Below are positions 17,652-26,586 of a stretch of DNA of 45,714 bases, piece by piece; within the stretch, counting starts at the first letter, position 1; every line of letters starts with the position of its first letter. The DNA comes from Pseudobdellovibrionaceae bacterium. Its GTDB lineage: Bacteria > Bdellovibrionota > UBA1018 > UBA6935. The notes below the pieces were generated by a model, which had not been told where the DNA came from, did no database searches, and saw only the letters and a program-made list of their open reading frames with translations. The stretch is from NCBI GenBank assembly GCA_002722705.1, contig PBMP01000086.1, positions 1 to 45,714 of the forward strand, in the 5' to 3' direction. A program made the translations under genes and the position numbers.

Positions 17652-18539
17652 ATGGAAGTTCGAAAATCTAAGCTAAAACAATTTATTAAATTAAATAATT
17701 CATTTGAGCGTTTTGTCCATAAAATTGCAAATAGCTTTAACTTGACCGAATCAAAGTCTCCTGGCAATTCTATTAGAAGTAAGACTCATAAAAACAAGAA
17801 CCTAAGATATACTAAAAATAAACTAGAATTGGTTAACATAGGTTTGTTCAGTCACGATATTATGCGTAATCAAGAGTATCTTTTACTTAAAAAGAATCTG
17901 GATGTTTTTGAGAGACCAATTTTAGATTTAGGCTGCGGAGATGGCCAATTTGCAACTTTATTATTTAATAAAATAGAAGCTGGAGTCGATTTGTCAGAAG
18001 CCTCAATTGATGCAGCAAGGAATTTAAATATTTATGATAATTTAAATGTTGCTGATTGTACTAAAAACATACCTTACCCAGATTCACATTTTAAAACTAT
18101 CTATTCTAATTCAGTTTTGGAGCATATTCCCGACATTGAGGGTACTGTAAGGGAAGTTTCTCGTACACTTGAATCCGGGGGGAATTTTATAATAACAACA
18201 TATGGAGATAATTTTCTTAAAGAATTATCTGACGCTGTAGGAAATAATATTGCAGAGTCATATAATTCAAAAATTACTCATGTCAGTCTTTACAGCATTC
18301 CTTACTGGTCTGATCTTCTGATTAAGCATGATTTAAAAATATCTAAAGCAATTCCGTATTTATCTATAGATGCTTTAGTTCAAATGGTAATTTTTTCATC
18401 TAGCATTTTTAAGATTCCACAAATTCTTTTCCCAAAGTTATTTTGGAATCTCACGAAAAATAAACTTTACAACATTGTTCAACCCTCTCTAGAATTAGAA
18501 TCAGGTCTAGGCTTTCTTTTAATTGCTACTAAAAAATAA
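17652..18539 (+). CDS. Class I SAM-dependent methyltransferase
   Basis: 295 aa with ILDLGCGDGQFATLL (motif I) near residue 92, DLSEASIDAAR (motif II), and SNSVLEHIPDIEG (motif IV). It uses S-adenosylmethionine, probably to methylate a sugar or a lipid-linked glycan. The first 60 residues are basic and polar and may be a separate contact region. A run of six G occurs at 18177-18182. It sits 9 bases after the glycosyltransferase stop. Substrate unknown. Confidence 0.8.
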   Translation: MEVRKSKLKQFIKLNNSFERFVHKIANSFNLTESKSPGNSIRSKTHKNKNLRYTKNKLELVNIGLFSHDIMRNQEYLLLKKNLDVFERPILDLGCGDGQFATLLFNKIEAGVDLSEASIDAARNLNIYDNLNVADCTKNIPYPDSHFKTIYSNSVLEHIPDIEGTVREVSRTLESGGNFIITTYGDNFLKELSDAVGNNIAESYNSKITHVSLYSIPYWSDLLIKHDLKISKAIPYLSIDALVQMVIFSSSIFKIPQILFPKLFWNLTKNKLYNIVQPSLELESGLGFLLIATKK

Positions 18540-18556
18540 AATTATAAAAACCTACA

Positions 18557-20302
18557 ATGTCCAATAGAACAGTTAAATATTTTTTGATTACAATTTTAAT
18601 TTATAATTTATTCCTTCGTTCGACCAATTTCGAACAACATGGTGGTGATTCATGGTCGCATTATTTGCGTACAACTGTTCTACTAGAATATGGTCGTTTT
18701 ACTTGGTACCTTCATCCTCTTTCGCTATATGGTTTCTTTCCATTTTCCTACGCTTCCGGTATTTCTATATTGTTGGGTAGTTTGCAATTAACTACAAGCA
18801 TTCCCGTGTATCAAATAATAATTTTCAGTTCAATATTTTTTTCCTTGGTATTAAATTTATCATTATTCATTCTTTGTCGGCATTTCCAATTTAGTAATCA
18901 AATATCATTGCTAGCCTTGTTCCTATGCAGTTCAACAATTACTTATCTAACTTACACATATAGCGTTGCATCTCCGAGAGGTGCTATCATTTCATTAGCT
19001 CCAATCACTGCATTTCTTCTATTTAAATCTTCGTCATATTCATATTTTAGTCCGAAATATTTATTTCTATTTCTTATTTCATTAAATTCATTATGTTCAC
19101 TTCACCTTATGTTTGGACATTTTATTTTATTAATTTTTGTACCCTACATTTTGTGGATTATCTATAAAAGACAGACCTTTTATCATTTTGGAATAATTAA
19201 ATATCAATATTTTGTATTTAGTTACATTTTACTGTTTGCGATAATAATTTCACTTCAGTATTTGGGTATTACGTGGGCTAAAGTCGGAGTTAGTGATTAT
19301 TATCCAATTTTTGATAATTCAAATATTATTTTTGGTATGGTAAATATAGGGGCCAGCTACCTTCATGTTTATGGAGTTGGCGTACTTTTCTTACCCTTTG
19401 GAGTTATCTTTCTTCTAACTGAAAAAACAGCTATGAGTCGTAGCTTTCTAATTGTGCCAATTTTTTTATCTTCAATTTTTATTTTTGATACCCAATATTT
19501 TTTAGCCTTTTTCACATTTTTATTCGCAATCGTCGCGGCATATGGTTTCCACAAATTAATTAAAGATGGTAATAACTGGTTCATTGTTCTTTTTATCATT
19601 ACTTACGCTCCCTTCGCTCATCATTTTTTTGTCGATTCAGTATTTTTAATTTTTACAATTTCATTGATATTTCTGTTTATTTTATTTTTATCATTAGTAA
19701 TCAATAAAAGAATATTTTTTGATTTCAGAATGATTGCAATCATAATTCTAATTACTCTTTATCCCGTAAACCATGTGGTTTTGGAAGGCTACAAACAGAT
19801 AGATAATTATCCTGACTCAGGAGATTCTCTAGTATCCAATCATCATACAAATCGTGCTAGTTGGGTTAACGAACATTTTTCAGGTAAAGTTTTTGCTAAT
19901 AGTCCGGTACTAGCTAATCCAATTTGTGCCCTTTCTAATACTGGAAGAGCAGCTACATATTACGATATTACTGAATATCCAGAAATGTCTGGTCTGCTGG
20001 AAGTAGATTTAAACGTAACGTATCTTAAGAACTATTATGATGCCTCAATTTTCGAAAATGATATTTCTGATAGGTATAACGTAAATTTAGCTATTGAAAT
20101 GATATCTAGAGGCGATTTTGATTTGGCAGAAAAGCACGAAGTAGGTTTAGTAGTTATTACGGATGAATCTTATCTGGCAGACAATCCTGATACTAAAGAA
20201 GAAGAGGTTTATACAAATTTTAATATATTTATATCAGAGGATAGATATAGGATTTACTCAGATATTGGCTCCGACTTTTACCACTACAACACTTATGGAT
20301 AA
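18557..20302 (+). CDS. Multi-spanning membrane protein, GT-C-like
   Basis: 581 aa with about 11-13 hydrophobic helices over residues 1-405 and a hydrophilic C-terminal part of about 170 residues outside the membrane. After the first helix the loop has GGDSWSHY, resembling the acidic loop motif of GT-C glycosyltransferases that use polyprenyl-phosphate sugars. I see no WWDYG motif, so it is not clearly an AglB/STT3 oligosaccharyltransferase. It is the only candidate here for a polymerase, ligase or lipid-sugar-using glycosyltransferase. It overlaps the ATP-grasp gene by 8 bases. Confidence 0.6.
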   Translation: MSNRTVKYFLITILIYNLFLRSTNFEQHGGDSWSHYLRTTVLLEYGRFTWYLHPLSLYGFFPFSYASGISILLGSLQLTTSIPVYQIIIFSSIFFSLVLNLSLFILCRHFQFSNQISLLALFLCSSTITYLTYTYSVASPRGAIISLAPITAFLLFKSSSYSYFSPKYLFLFLISLNSLCSLHLMFGHFILLIFVPYILWIIYKRQTFYHFGIIKYQYFVFSYILLFAIIISLQYLGITWAKVGVSDYYPIFDNSNIIFGMVNIGASYLHVYGVGVLFLPFGVIFLLTEKTAMSRSFLIVPIFLSSIFIFDTQYFLAFFTFLFAIVAAYGFHKLIKDGNNWFIVLFIITYAPFAHHFFVDSVFLIFTISLIFLFILFLSLVINKRIFFDFRMIAIIILITLYPVNHVVLEGYKQIDNYPDSGDSLVSNHHTNRASWVNEHFSGKVFANSPVLANPICALSNTGRAATYYDITEYPEMSGLLEVDLNVTYLKNYYDASIFENDISDRYNVNLAIEMISRGDFDLAEKHEVGLVVITDESYLADNPDTKEEEVYTNFNIFISEDRYRIYSDIGSDFYHYNTYG

Positions 20303-21449
20303 TAATAGAGTTGCAATAATCGCAGAAGGTGGCGAATGGACAGTACTTCCAGTAATACGTGAACTTAAAGATCAATTTAAGATTGTAGGTTTTTTTCAAA
20401 ATAAAAAGAATCCAGTTAATAATTCTCGGGGCTTATCTTTTAGTACCAATATTCTAAATACATGTGACAGTCTTTTTCATAAGAATTTACTCTACAAATT
20501 GTATAAATCAAAAGTGAAGACTATAATTTGTTTAAACGAGGAGATTAAGTTATCCTTAGTTAAATGCAAGCATCTTTATAAAAATTTTAGTTTTGCATTT
20601 CCAAGCTATCGTAGTTATGAAACTGCAATTCAAAAAAACAAGTCTATTCGTTTTGCCAAAAAAGTTGGAATACCAGTCCCTGAAATATATGACTATGAAG
20701 ATTTTTCCGTCAAAGAAAAATTAAAAATTTCATTTCCTGAAAAGATTGTTGTAAAAGCGGACAGAGGAGTATCATCTCTAAATGTACGTTATGCAACTAA
20801 TTTTGAAGACCTAAATGAGATATATGATGATTTTAAGACAAGCGATGATGGCGACAAACCTTGCCCCATAGTTCAAGAGTTTGTCGGTGGTCCAACATAC
20901 CTTACTCAGGCTCTTTGTCAGGATGGCAAAGTAAAGGCCTTAGTTTCGCACGTGAAGCATAGAGAGTGGCCTTCTTCTGGGGGCGTAACTTGCTTAGCAA
21001 GGACGATATTTAGCAAAAAATTAGAGTCTTACAGTAAAAGACTATTGGAAAATCTAAATTGGCATGGAGAAGCTGGAATTGAATGGAAATATGATACTAA
21101 AAGGAATGATTTCTATTTCATTGAAATGAATCCAAGGTTTGAGGGCTCTCTTGATCTGACAATTTCATCTGGAATTAATTTTCCCAACTTGTTAGTTGAT
21201 ATTATAAATGAAAAAAAATTAAAATATAATTATGATTATCAGGATAATATTTATTACCGATGGTTCTACAGATTGGACTTTGAGCATTTTCTTTATGAGC
21301 CTTATGGTTTTTTTAAATTTTTTTTTGAATCTTTTAATCCCAAAATTAATGGCGAAATTAAGGTTAAATGTCTTTCTCACATTCTTTGTGTTTGGAAGTA
21401 TCCAATCTACACATTGATTAGACGTTTAAGGCATAGGTACAGCGTATAA
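20295..21449 (+). CDS. ATP-grasp ligase (carbamoyl-phosphate-synthase-like fold)
   Basis: 384 aa from the ATG at 20295, which overlaps the stop of the membrane protein by 8 bases; a longer frame beginning at 20163 is only the overlap with that gene. The ATP-grasp signs are VVKADRGVSS, VQEFVGGPTYLTQ and FIEMNPRFEG (Mg and ATP ligands, E-x-N-x-R). These enzymes join a carboxylate to an amine or thiol through an acyl-phosphate. In surface-glycan loci they may link an amino acid to a sugar. The substrate cannot be predicted. Confidence 0.78.
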   Translation: MDNNRVAIIAEGGEWTVLPVIRELKDQFKIVGFFQNKKNPVNNSRGLSFSTNILNTCDSLFHKNLLYKLYKSKVKTIICLNEEIKLSLVKCKHLYKNFSFAFPSYRSYETAIQKNKSIRFAKKVGIPVPEIYDYEDFSVKEKLKISFPEKIVVKADRGVSSLNVRYATNFEDLNEIYDDFKTSDDGDKPCPIVQEFVGGPTYLTQALCQDGKVKALVSHVKHREWPSSGGVTCLARTIFSKKLESYSKRLLENLNWHGEAGIEWKYDTKRNDFYFIEMNPRFEGSLDLTISSGINFPNLLVDIINEKKLKYNYDYQDNIYYRWFYRLDFEHFLYEPYGFFKFFFESFNPKINGEIKVKCLSHILCVWKYPIYTLIRRLRHRYSV

Positions 21450-21479
21450 GTTTTAATATTAATTGTTTATTGAGCAATT

Positions 21480-22223
21480 ATGAAATTTAAAAATCGAGTA
21501 GTTTTAGTGACAGGTTCTTCTAGAGGACTTGGAAAGCAAATAGCGACTGGCTTTTCAATTGAAGGTGCTAATGTTATTATTAATTACTCTAACAGCAAAG
21601 ATGAAGCAATTTCGCTTGCTAAAGAGCTTTCAAATGAATCATCTAAATGCGTTGCAGTTAAATGTGACGTTCGCAAGATAGAACAAGTTCAAGATATGAT
21701 TAATTTTACCGTTTCAAAGTTTGGAAAAATAGACATCTTAGTTAATAATGCAGCTATTTATGAAGATAGCACAGTTTTGAAAATGGAATCCGACGTGTGG
21801 GAGAAAGTTATTGAAACAGATCTCAATAGCGTATTTTATTGTTCTAAGTTTGCAATTTCGAAAATGGTGAAAGAGAATTATGGACGAATAATCAATATTT
21901 CTTCAGTAGTAGGACAAACTGGTGGTTTCGGTTCATCAAATTATTCTGCTGCTAAGGCCGGAATTTTTGGATTTACTAGATCTGTAGCCAAAGAAGTCGC
22001 ACGTAAAAATATTACAGTCAATGCAATTGCTTTAGGTTTTATGAATGATGGAATGCTTAAAAGATTACCCGAAAGTATTCAAGAATCTATTCTCAAACGC
22101 ATTCCAGTAGGTAGATGGGGAGATTCTGAAGAGCTCATTCATTCAGTTAATTTTCTAGCTTCTGAAAAAGCAAGTTATGTTACGGGTCAAATTTTAAATG
22201 TAAATGGAGGATATTATCCATAA
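21480..22223 (+). CDS. FabG-like short-chain dehydrogenase/reductase
   Basis: 247 aa classical SDR with TGSSRGLGKQ (cofactor loop), NNAAIYED, the Ser of NISSVVG and YSAAKAG with catalytic Tyr and Lys, and an NGGYYP end. FabG-type enzymes reduce 3-oxoacyl-ACP, but related SDRs act on sugars or other ketones. With an acyl-carrier-like domain in the same operon, reduction of a carrier-bound 3-oxoacyl group is possible but unproven. It follows a 30-base gap with an AT-rich stretch. Confidence 0.82.
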   Translation: MKFKNRVVLVTGSSRGLGKQIATGFSIEGANVIINYSNSKDEAISLAKELSNESSKCVAVKCDVRKIEQVQDMINFTVSKFGKIDILVNNAAIYEDSTVLKMESDVWEKVIETDLNSVFYCSKFAISKMVKENYGRIINISSVVGQTGGFGSSNYSAAKAGIFGFTRSVAKEVARKNITVNAIALGFMNDGMLKRLPESIQESILKRIPVGRWGDSEELIHSVNFLASEKASYVTGQILNVNGGYYP

Positions 22224-22297
22224 TTTCTAAAACCAACTTCAAGTTTCTGAGAGCAATTAAAAATAGATTAACAGGTTTAAAACCTGCTTATCAGAGA

Positions 22298-22846
22298 ATG
22301 TACGTATTAGAACAATCCCTTAATAATCTTAAAATTAAAAAATTAAAATCAGGATTAGAATATAAAATAGGTAAATCGTTAGATGATGTAGCTAGTCTTG
22401 TTGAGCAGAGGCCTATATGGTACAAAAATTGGGCCAAACAAAGATTCTCAGAAGGCAATTATTGTTATTCAGTTTTTGTAGATGGAAAAATCGTCAGCTG
22501 CATTTGGACTTCCTTTGATTCCGCTTTTTTGCCAAACGTAGATTATAATTTGATTCTTCCTGAAAATACAGCTTCAGTTTTAGATGGTTGGACATCTCCA
22601 AAACATCGTAAATTAGGTTATTATTCGGCAGCTATGAATTTTTGTCTTTCAGATTTAAAAAGAAAAACAAACTACCAAAGCGTATATTTTTTCATACGTC
22701 CTGAAAATATTATATCCTTATCAATCCATAAAAATCTTAAGGTGGTTTTGTATTTAAGATTATTTAAAATATTGAATTTAAAGTTTAGAAAAAAAGTTGA
22801 AATGGATTGTTACATAGAGAGCATAATGAGATTAAAGACTAAATGA
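22298..22846 (+). CDS. GNAT-like N-acetyltransferase
   Basis: 182 aa. The region DGWTSPKHRKLGYYSAAM resembles the GNAT acetyl-CoA binding loop (Q/R-x-x-G-x-G/A) and is followed by FFIRPENIISLSIHKNL, the usual beta strand and Asn-containing helix. It would transfer an acyl group from acyl-CoA to an amine, perhaps an amino sugar made by the DegT enzyme at 23801. The same frame is open for 25 codons and more upstream of this ATG without a standard start, so the N-terminus may be longer with an unusual start. It overlaps the next gene by 4 bases. Confidence 0.65.
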   Translation: MYVLEQSLNNLKIKKLKSGLEYKIGKSLDDVASLVEQRPIWYKNWAKQRFSEGNYCYSVFVDGKIVSCIWTSFDSAFLPNVDYNLILPENTASVLDGWTSPKHRKLGYYSAAMNFCLSDLKRKTNYQSVYFFIRPENIISLSIHKNLKVVLYLRLFKILNLKFRKKVEMDCYIESIMRLKTK

Positions 22847-23823
22847 TTAAAAATAAAATCAATAACTCAGATTCGCCTAAAGTAAAAATATTAACTCTTA
22901 ATTGGAATGGACTCAGGCATCTTAAGTATTTCTTACCTCATGCACTTCGTCAAAGTTACAGTAATTACTCTATACTTGTTGTTGATAATGGTTCCTCAGA
23001 TAATTCAGTAAAATATATTCGGGACAATTTTCCTGAAGTTGAGGTTTTATCATTATCTAAAAACCTGGGATATTCACGTGGATTTAATAGGGGTATCTTT
23101 GATGCGCTAAAATCAGGCTCAGATTATATTCTAATAACTAATAATGATGTTGTTTTGCATGAGAATTTTTTAAGTGAAGGTGTAAAATTATTTTCTGAAG
23201 AGAAGAATATAGGATATATGTCTGGTAAGGTATATTATATGAATGATATCAACAAGTTTCAGTACGCAGGTGGGCGTAATTTACGAACGAATATAGGTAA
23301 AATACCTTCTATGAGAGGAAAAGATGAATTCGACGTTGGGCAGTATGAAGAGACTTGTGATTTTGAATACATGGATGATGTATGTTCTCTTGTAAGTTGC
23401 CAAATGATTAAAAAAGTAGGTCCTTATGATTCAGACTTCTTTTTTGATTATGAGGAAACTGAATGGAATTTTAGAATTAGAAAAGGCAAATTTAGAATTG
23501 TTTATAATCCCAAAATGAAGGCTTGGCATAGATTGCATGGTAGTACTGGCGGTACTCGTTTAACACGATTGTCTGAGTTACATCATTGCAGAGGTAAAAT
23601 TCTTTTTCATTACAAAACTGAAAATGAAAATGATTTTCTTTCCTTTTTAATTGGCTTTGTTTTTTTCCATTTTTTAAAGCGTAGTTTATTCTTAATATGT
23701 CAGAGAAAGGCTAATTTAATTTTTTTTAATGCAAAAGGTATAGTCTCCGCTCTTATGCGAATAATAATATTAAAGACGATGACTGACGGCCTCTGGAATC
23801 ATGAAAAAAATAAACATATTTGA
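22843..23823 (+). CDS. GT2-family glycosyltransferase
   Basis: 326 aa with the GT-A signature: LNWNGLRHLKYF, VVDNGSSDNS and the metal-binding TNNDV near residue 103. It resembles rhamnosyltransferase-type GT2 proteins (QNLGYSRGFNRG-like loop). The C-terminal part has a hydrophobic stretch around residues 264-285 that may bind the membrane. It adds a sugar, perhaps a deoxyhexose, to the glycan. It overlaps the aminotransferase gene by 23 bases. Confidence 0.85.
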   Translation: MIKNKINNSDSPKVKILTLNWNGLRHLKYFLPHALRQSYSNYSILVVDNGSSDNSVKYIRDNFPEVEVLSLSKNLGYSRGFNRGIFDALKSGSDYILITNNDVVLHENFLSEGVKLFSEEKNIGYMSGKVYYMNDINKFQYAGGRNLRTNIGKIPSMRGKDEFDVGQYEETCDFEYMDDVCSLVSCQMIKKVGPYDSDFFFDYEETEWNFRIRKGKFRIVYNPKMKAWHRLHGSTGGTRLTRLSELHHCRGKILFHYKTENENDFLSFLIGFVFFHFLKRSLFLICQRKANLIFFNAKGIVSALMRIIILKTMTDGLWNHEKNKHI

Positions 23824-24970
23824 ACCAACCTTCAGAAAGAAAGAAATATTGGAAGAGATTGAAGTCTGCCTTGATAAGGGTTGGACTGGTTTAGGTTTTA
23901 AAACATTAGAATTTGAGTCAAGATGGAATGAATATACTGGACTTCCACATAGTCACTTTTTATCATCTAACACAGTCGGTTTGCATTTAGCACTTAAAGT
24001 CTTTAAAGATTTGGAAGGTTGGAAAGATGGTGATGAGATAATTACTACTCCTTTAACTTTCATTTCAACTAACCATTCAATATTATATGAAAATTTATCT
24101 CCAGTATTTGCAGATGTTAATGAATATTTAAGTTTAGATCCTTCCTCAGTGGAGAAATTGATTACCAAAAGAACAAAGGCAGTTATGTTTGTAGGTATTG
24201 GAGGTAATCCTGGTAATTTAGACCTGATTAAAGAGATTTGTTTAAAATACGATTTAAAGTTGATTTTAGATGCAGCCCATATGTCTGGTACATATGTCAA
24301 TGGCAAAAATAAGGTAGAACATGTTGGTTCCGAGGCTGATGTTACAATTTTTAGTTTTCAAGCAGTTAAAAATTTACCAACTGCAGATTCAGGAATGATT
24401 TGCTTCAAATCACCAGCTCATGATAGACTTTGTAGGAAGCTTTCTTGGCTTGGTATAGATAAAGATACTTTTTCAAGAACAGGCAATGAGGGGAGTTACA
24501 AGTGGAAATATGATGTTCCACATATAGGCTACAAATATCACGGTAACTCAATAATGGCTGCCATCGGTCTTGTGCAACTCAAGTATCTCGATGAGGATAA
24601 TGACATTAGGGGACAAATAAGTCAAAAATATGAATCCGAACTTAAAGGCTTAGATGCTTTAGATTTGGTCAGTATGTCCAACTATTGCCATAAATCATCA
24701 AGGCATCTTTTTCAAATAATTATAAAAGAGTCAAAGTCTATTAACAGAGATTTTGTTATAGATAGATTGTACGAAAAATCTATTTTTCCAGGAGTTCATT
24801 ACATAGATAATACAACATATCCAATGTACAAGCAATATTATGGAACATGTCCGCGTGCACACTCGTATTCAAATCGAATAATTAGTCTTCCGCTTCATTT
24901 GGGTTTAAAAGATGAAGATACGAGCTATGTGATTTCAACACTAAAAGATATTTTTGATAATCATGTTTAA
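23801..24970 (+). CDS. DegT/DnrJ/EryC1/StrS sugar aminotransferase
   Basis: 389 aa PLP-dependent enzyme. K190 in SFQAVKNLPTADSG is the Schiff-base lysine and LILDAAH (about 154-160) contributes the cofactor Asp. It puts an amino group from glutamate on a keto-nucleotide sugar. Candidate acceptors in this locus are dTDP-4-keto-6-deoxyglucose (RmlA/RmlB), GDP-4-keto-6-deoxymannose (Gmd) or the 3-keto sugar from the enzyme at 2640. Position beside rmlC-, rmlA- and rmlB-like genes favours the dTDP branch. The start overlaps the preceding gene by 23 bases. Confidence 0.88.
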   Translation: MKKINIFEPTFRKKEILEEIEVCLDKGWTGLGFKTLEFESRWNEYTGLPHSHFLSSNTVGLHLALKVFKDLEGWKDGDEIITTPLTFISTNHSILYENLSPVFADVNEYLSLDPSSVEKLITKRTKAVMFVGIGGNPGNLDLIKEICLKYDLKLILDAAHMSGTYVNGKNKVEHVGSEADVTIFSFQAVKNLPTADSGMICFKSPAHDRLCRKLSWLGIDKDTFSRTGNEGSYKWKYDVPHIGYKYHGNSIMAAIGLVQLKYLDEDNDIRGQISQKYESELKGLDALDLVSMSNYCHKSSRHLFQIIIKESKSINRDFVIDRLYEKSIFPGVHYIDNTTYPMYKQYYGTCPRAHSYSNRIISLPLHLGLKDEDTSYVISTLKDIFDNHV

Positions 24971-25517
24971 GATAGAGTCATGCTCAATTAATGATGTCAA
25001 ACTCATAACTCCACAATTATTTCCAGATGAAAGGGGTTTATTTTTTGAAAATTATAAATTAAGCGAATTAGAAAGTTTTGGATTACCAATTTTTGTTCAG
25101 GACAATGTTTCTAAATCAGGGAAAAATGTTTTGCGAGGGCTGCATTTACAACTTGAACCTTTTGAACAGGGAAAACTAGTTTCCATACTCAAGGGCAAAG
25201 TTCTTGATGTTTGTGTTGATTTAAGGCCCCACTCTGAATCATTTCTAAGATACTTCAGTACAATACTAGATGATGAACATCACAAAATGCTTTACGTACC
25301 CCCAGGCTTTGCGCATGGTTTTTATACATTCTCTGATGAAAACATAATGCTATACAAAAATACTATTGAGTATAATCCTTCTTACGAGGTTGGATTACTA
25401 TGGGACGATCCTGAGTTATCAATAGAATGGCCATCATCTAGTCCAATTGTTTCTGATAGAGATAGTAAATTATTGAGTTTAGAAAAATTTAGAAAAAAAT
25501 ATTTGTCAAATGAGTAA
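24963..25517 (+). CDS. rmlC: RmlC-type dTDP-4-keto-6-deoxyglucose 3,5-epimerase
   Basis: 184 aa from the ATG at 24963; an earlier TTG at 24954 would add only three residues. Cupin-fold RmlC features are the catalytic His in RGLHLQ, the KVLDVCVDLRP strand, PPGFAHGF and LYKNTIEYNP with the catalytic Tyr. It inverts C3 and C5 of the keto sugar from RmlB, or only one centre in the related epimerases. The gene overlaps the aminotransferase stop by 8 bases, which suggests use in an amino-deoxy sugar as well as rhamnose. Confidence 0.85.
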   Translation: MFKIESCSINDVKLITPQLFPDERGLFFENYKLSELESFGLPIFVQDNVSKSGKNVLRGLHLQLEPFEQGKLVSILKGKVLDVCVDLRPHSESFLRYFSTILDDEHHKMLYVPPGFAHGFYTFSDENIMLYKNTIEYNPSYEVGLLWDDPELSIEWPSSSPIVSDRDSKLLSLEKFRKKYLSNE

Positions 25518-26586
25518 AGTAGCCATAATCTTAGGAACTCGTCCAGAAATAATTAAGCTTGCTAGCCTAATAAATGAATTCAAAAAAAATAATACTGATT
25601 TTACTTTAATTCACAGTAATCAACACTATTCAAAAAACATGGATAGTTTATTTTTTGAAGAACTAAATCTTCCTCTACCAGATCATAATTTAGGAGTTGG
25701 TTCGGCCAGTCATGCTGAGCAAACCTCAAAGATATTATCATCTCTTGATGATTTATTCAGTAAAAATAGACCTTCGTTAATCATAGTTCACGGAGATACT
25801 AATACCACCTTAGGAGGAGCGCTTTATGCTTCAAAAGTAGGAGTGCCAATAGCCCATGTTGAGGCTGGATTAAGATCATATGATAGAGGAATGCCTGAAG
25901 AGATTAATCGTGTTATAACCGATCATGTATCAAAACTATTATTTGCACCAACTCAAGAAACTAGTTTGAATTTGCTCAAAGAAGGGGTCAATAAATCAAA
26001 AATTCACGTTGTTGGGAATACTATTGCTGATGCAATTAGAATTAATTCTAAAAAAGTAGGGCATTGGAAAAACAAATCTGATTATGTTCTAGTTACAGTT
26101 CATCGTCCAGCAAACGTAGACATTAAAGAAAATATCTTTGGTTTATTAGAAATTTTAAAATCAATAAGAGATTTATGTAACCATAAAATAATATTTCCCA
26201 TTCATCCTCGTACTTTAAGTAAGCTTAAACACTTTAATCTATTAAATGATTTCAATTCATTAGATGTAGATTTAATTGATCCTGTTGGCTATTTTAGATT
26301 TTTAGAATTACAAAAAAATGCTAAATGCATTGTAACAGATTCTGGAGGTATTCAAGAAGAAGCTTGTATACTTGGCGTACCTTGTATAACACTTAGAGAA
26401 AATACTGAAAGGCCAGAGACAATTAGTGTTGGGTCAAATTATTTAGTGGGATTAAATAATTCTAAATTTAGAGAAATTTTCGAGAGACTTTTAAACTCTG
26501 ATAAAAAGTATTGGGCGAATCCATTCGGAGATGGATATTCAGGAAGGAGTATCTTTAATATTTTAGAAAAAGAGGGTTACTTTTGA
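25510..26586 (+). CDS. wecB: UDP-N-acetylglucosamine 2-epimerase (non-hydrolysing)
   Basis: 358 aa, normal length. GTRPEIIKLA at the N-terminus, HGDTNTTLGGALYA, VEAGLRSYDRGMPEEINR and DSGGIQEEA are the conserved motifs of WecB/MnaA. It makes UDP-ManNAc from UDP-GlcNAc. UDP-ManNAc is often oxidised to UDP-ManNAcA by a nucleotide-sugar dehydrogenase; the shortened dehydrogenase at 42775 is the only candidate seen. It overlaps the next gene, which starts with TTG, by 4 bases. Confidence 0.92.
   Translation: MSKVAIILGTRPEIIKLASLINEFKKNNTDFTLIHSNQHYSKNMDSLFFEELNLPLPDHNLGVGSASHAEQTSKILSSLDDLFSKNRPSLIIVHGDTNTTLGGALYASKVGVPIAHVEAGLRSYDRGMPEEINRVITDHVSKLLFAPTQETSLNLLKEGVNKSKIHVVGNTIADAIRINSKKVGHWKNKSDYVLVTVHRPANVDIKENIFGLLEILKSIRDLCNHKIIFPIHPRTLSKLKHFNLLNDFNSLDVDLIDPVGYFRFLELQKNAKCIVTDSGGIQEEACILGVPCITLRENTERPETISVGSNYLVGLNNSKFREIFERLLNSDKKYWANPFGDGYSGRSIFNILEKEGYF

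Noticed and set aside
20163-20294. Longer N-terminus for the ATP-grasp protein
   Set aside because: The extra 44 residues overlap the C-terminus of the membrane protein; the conserved part starts at the ATG at 20295.
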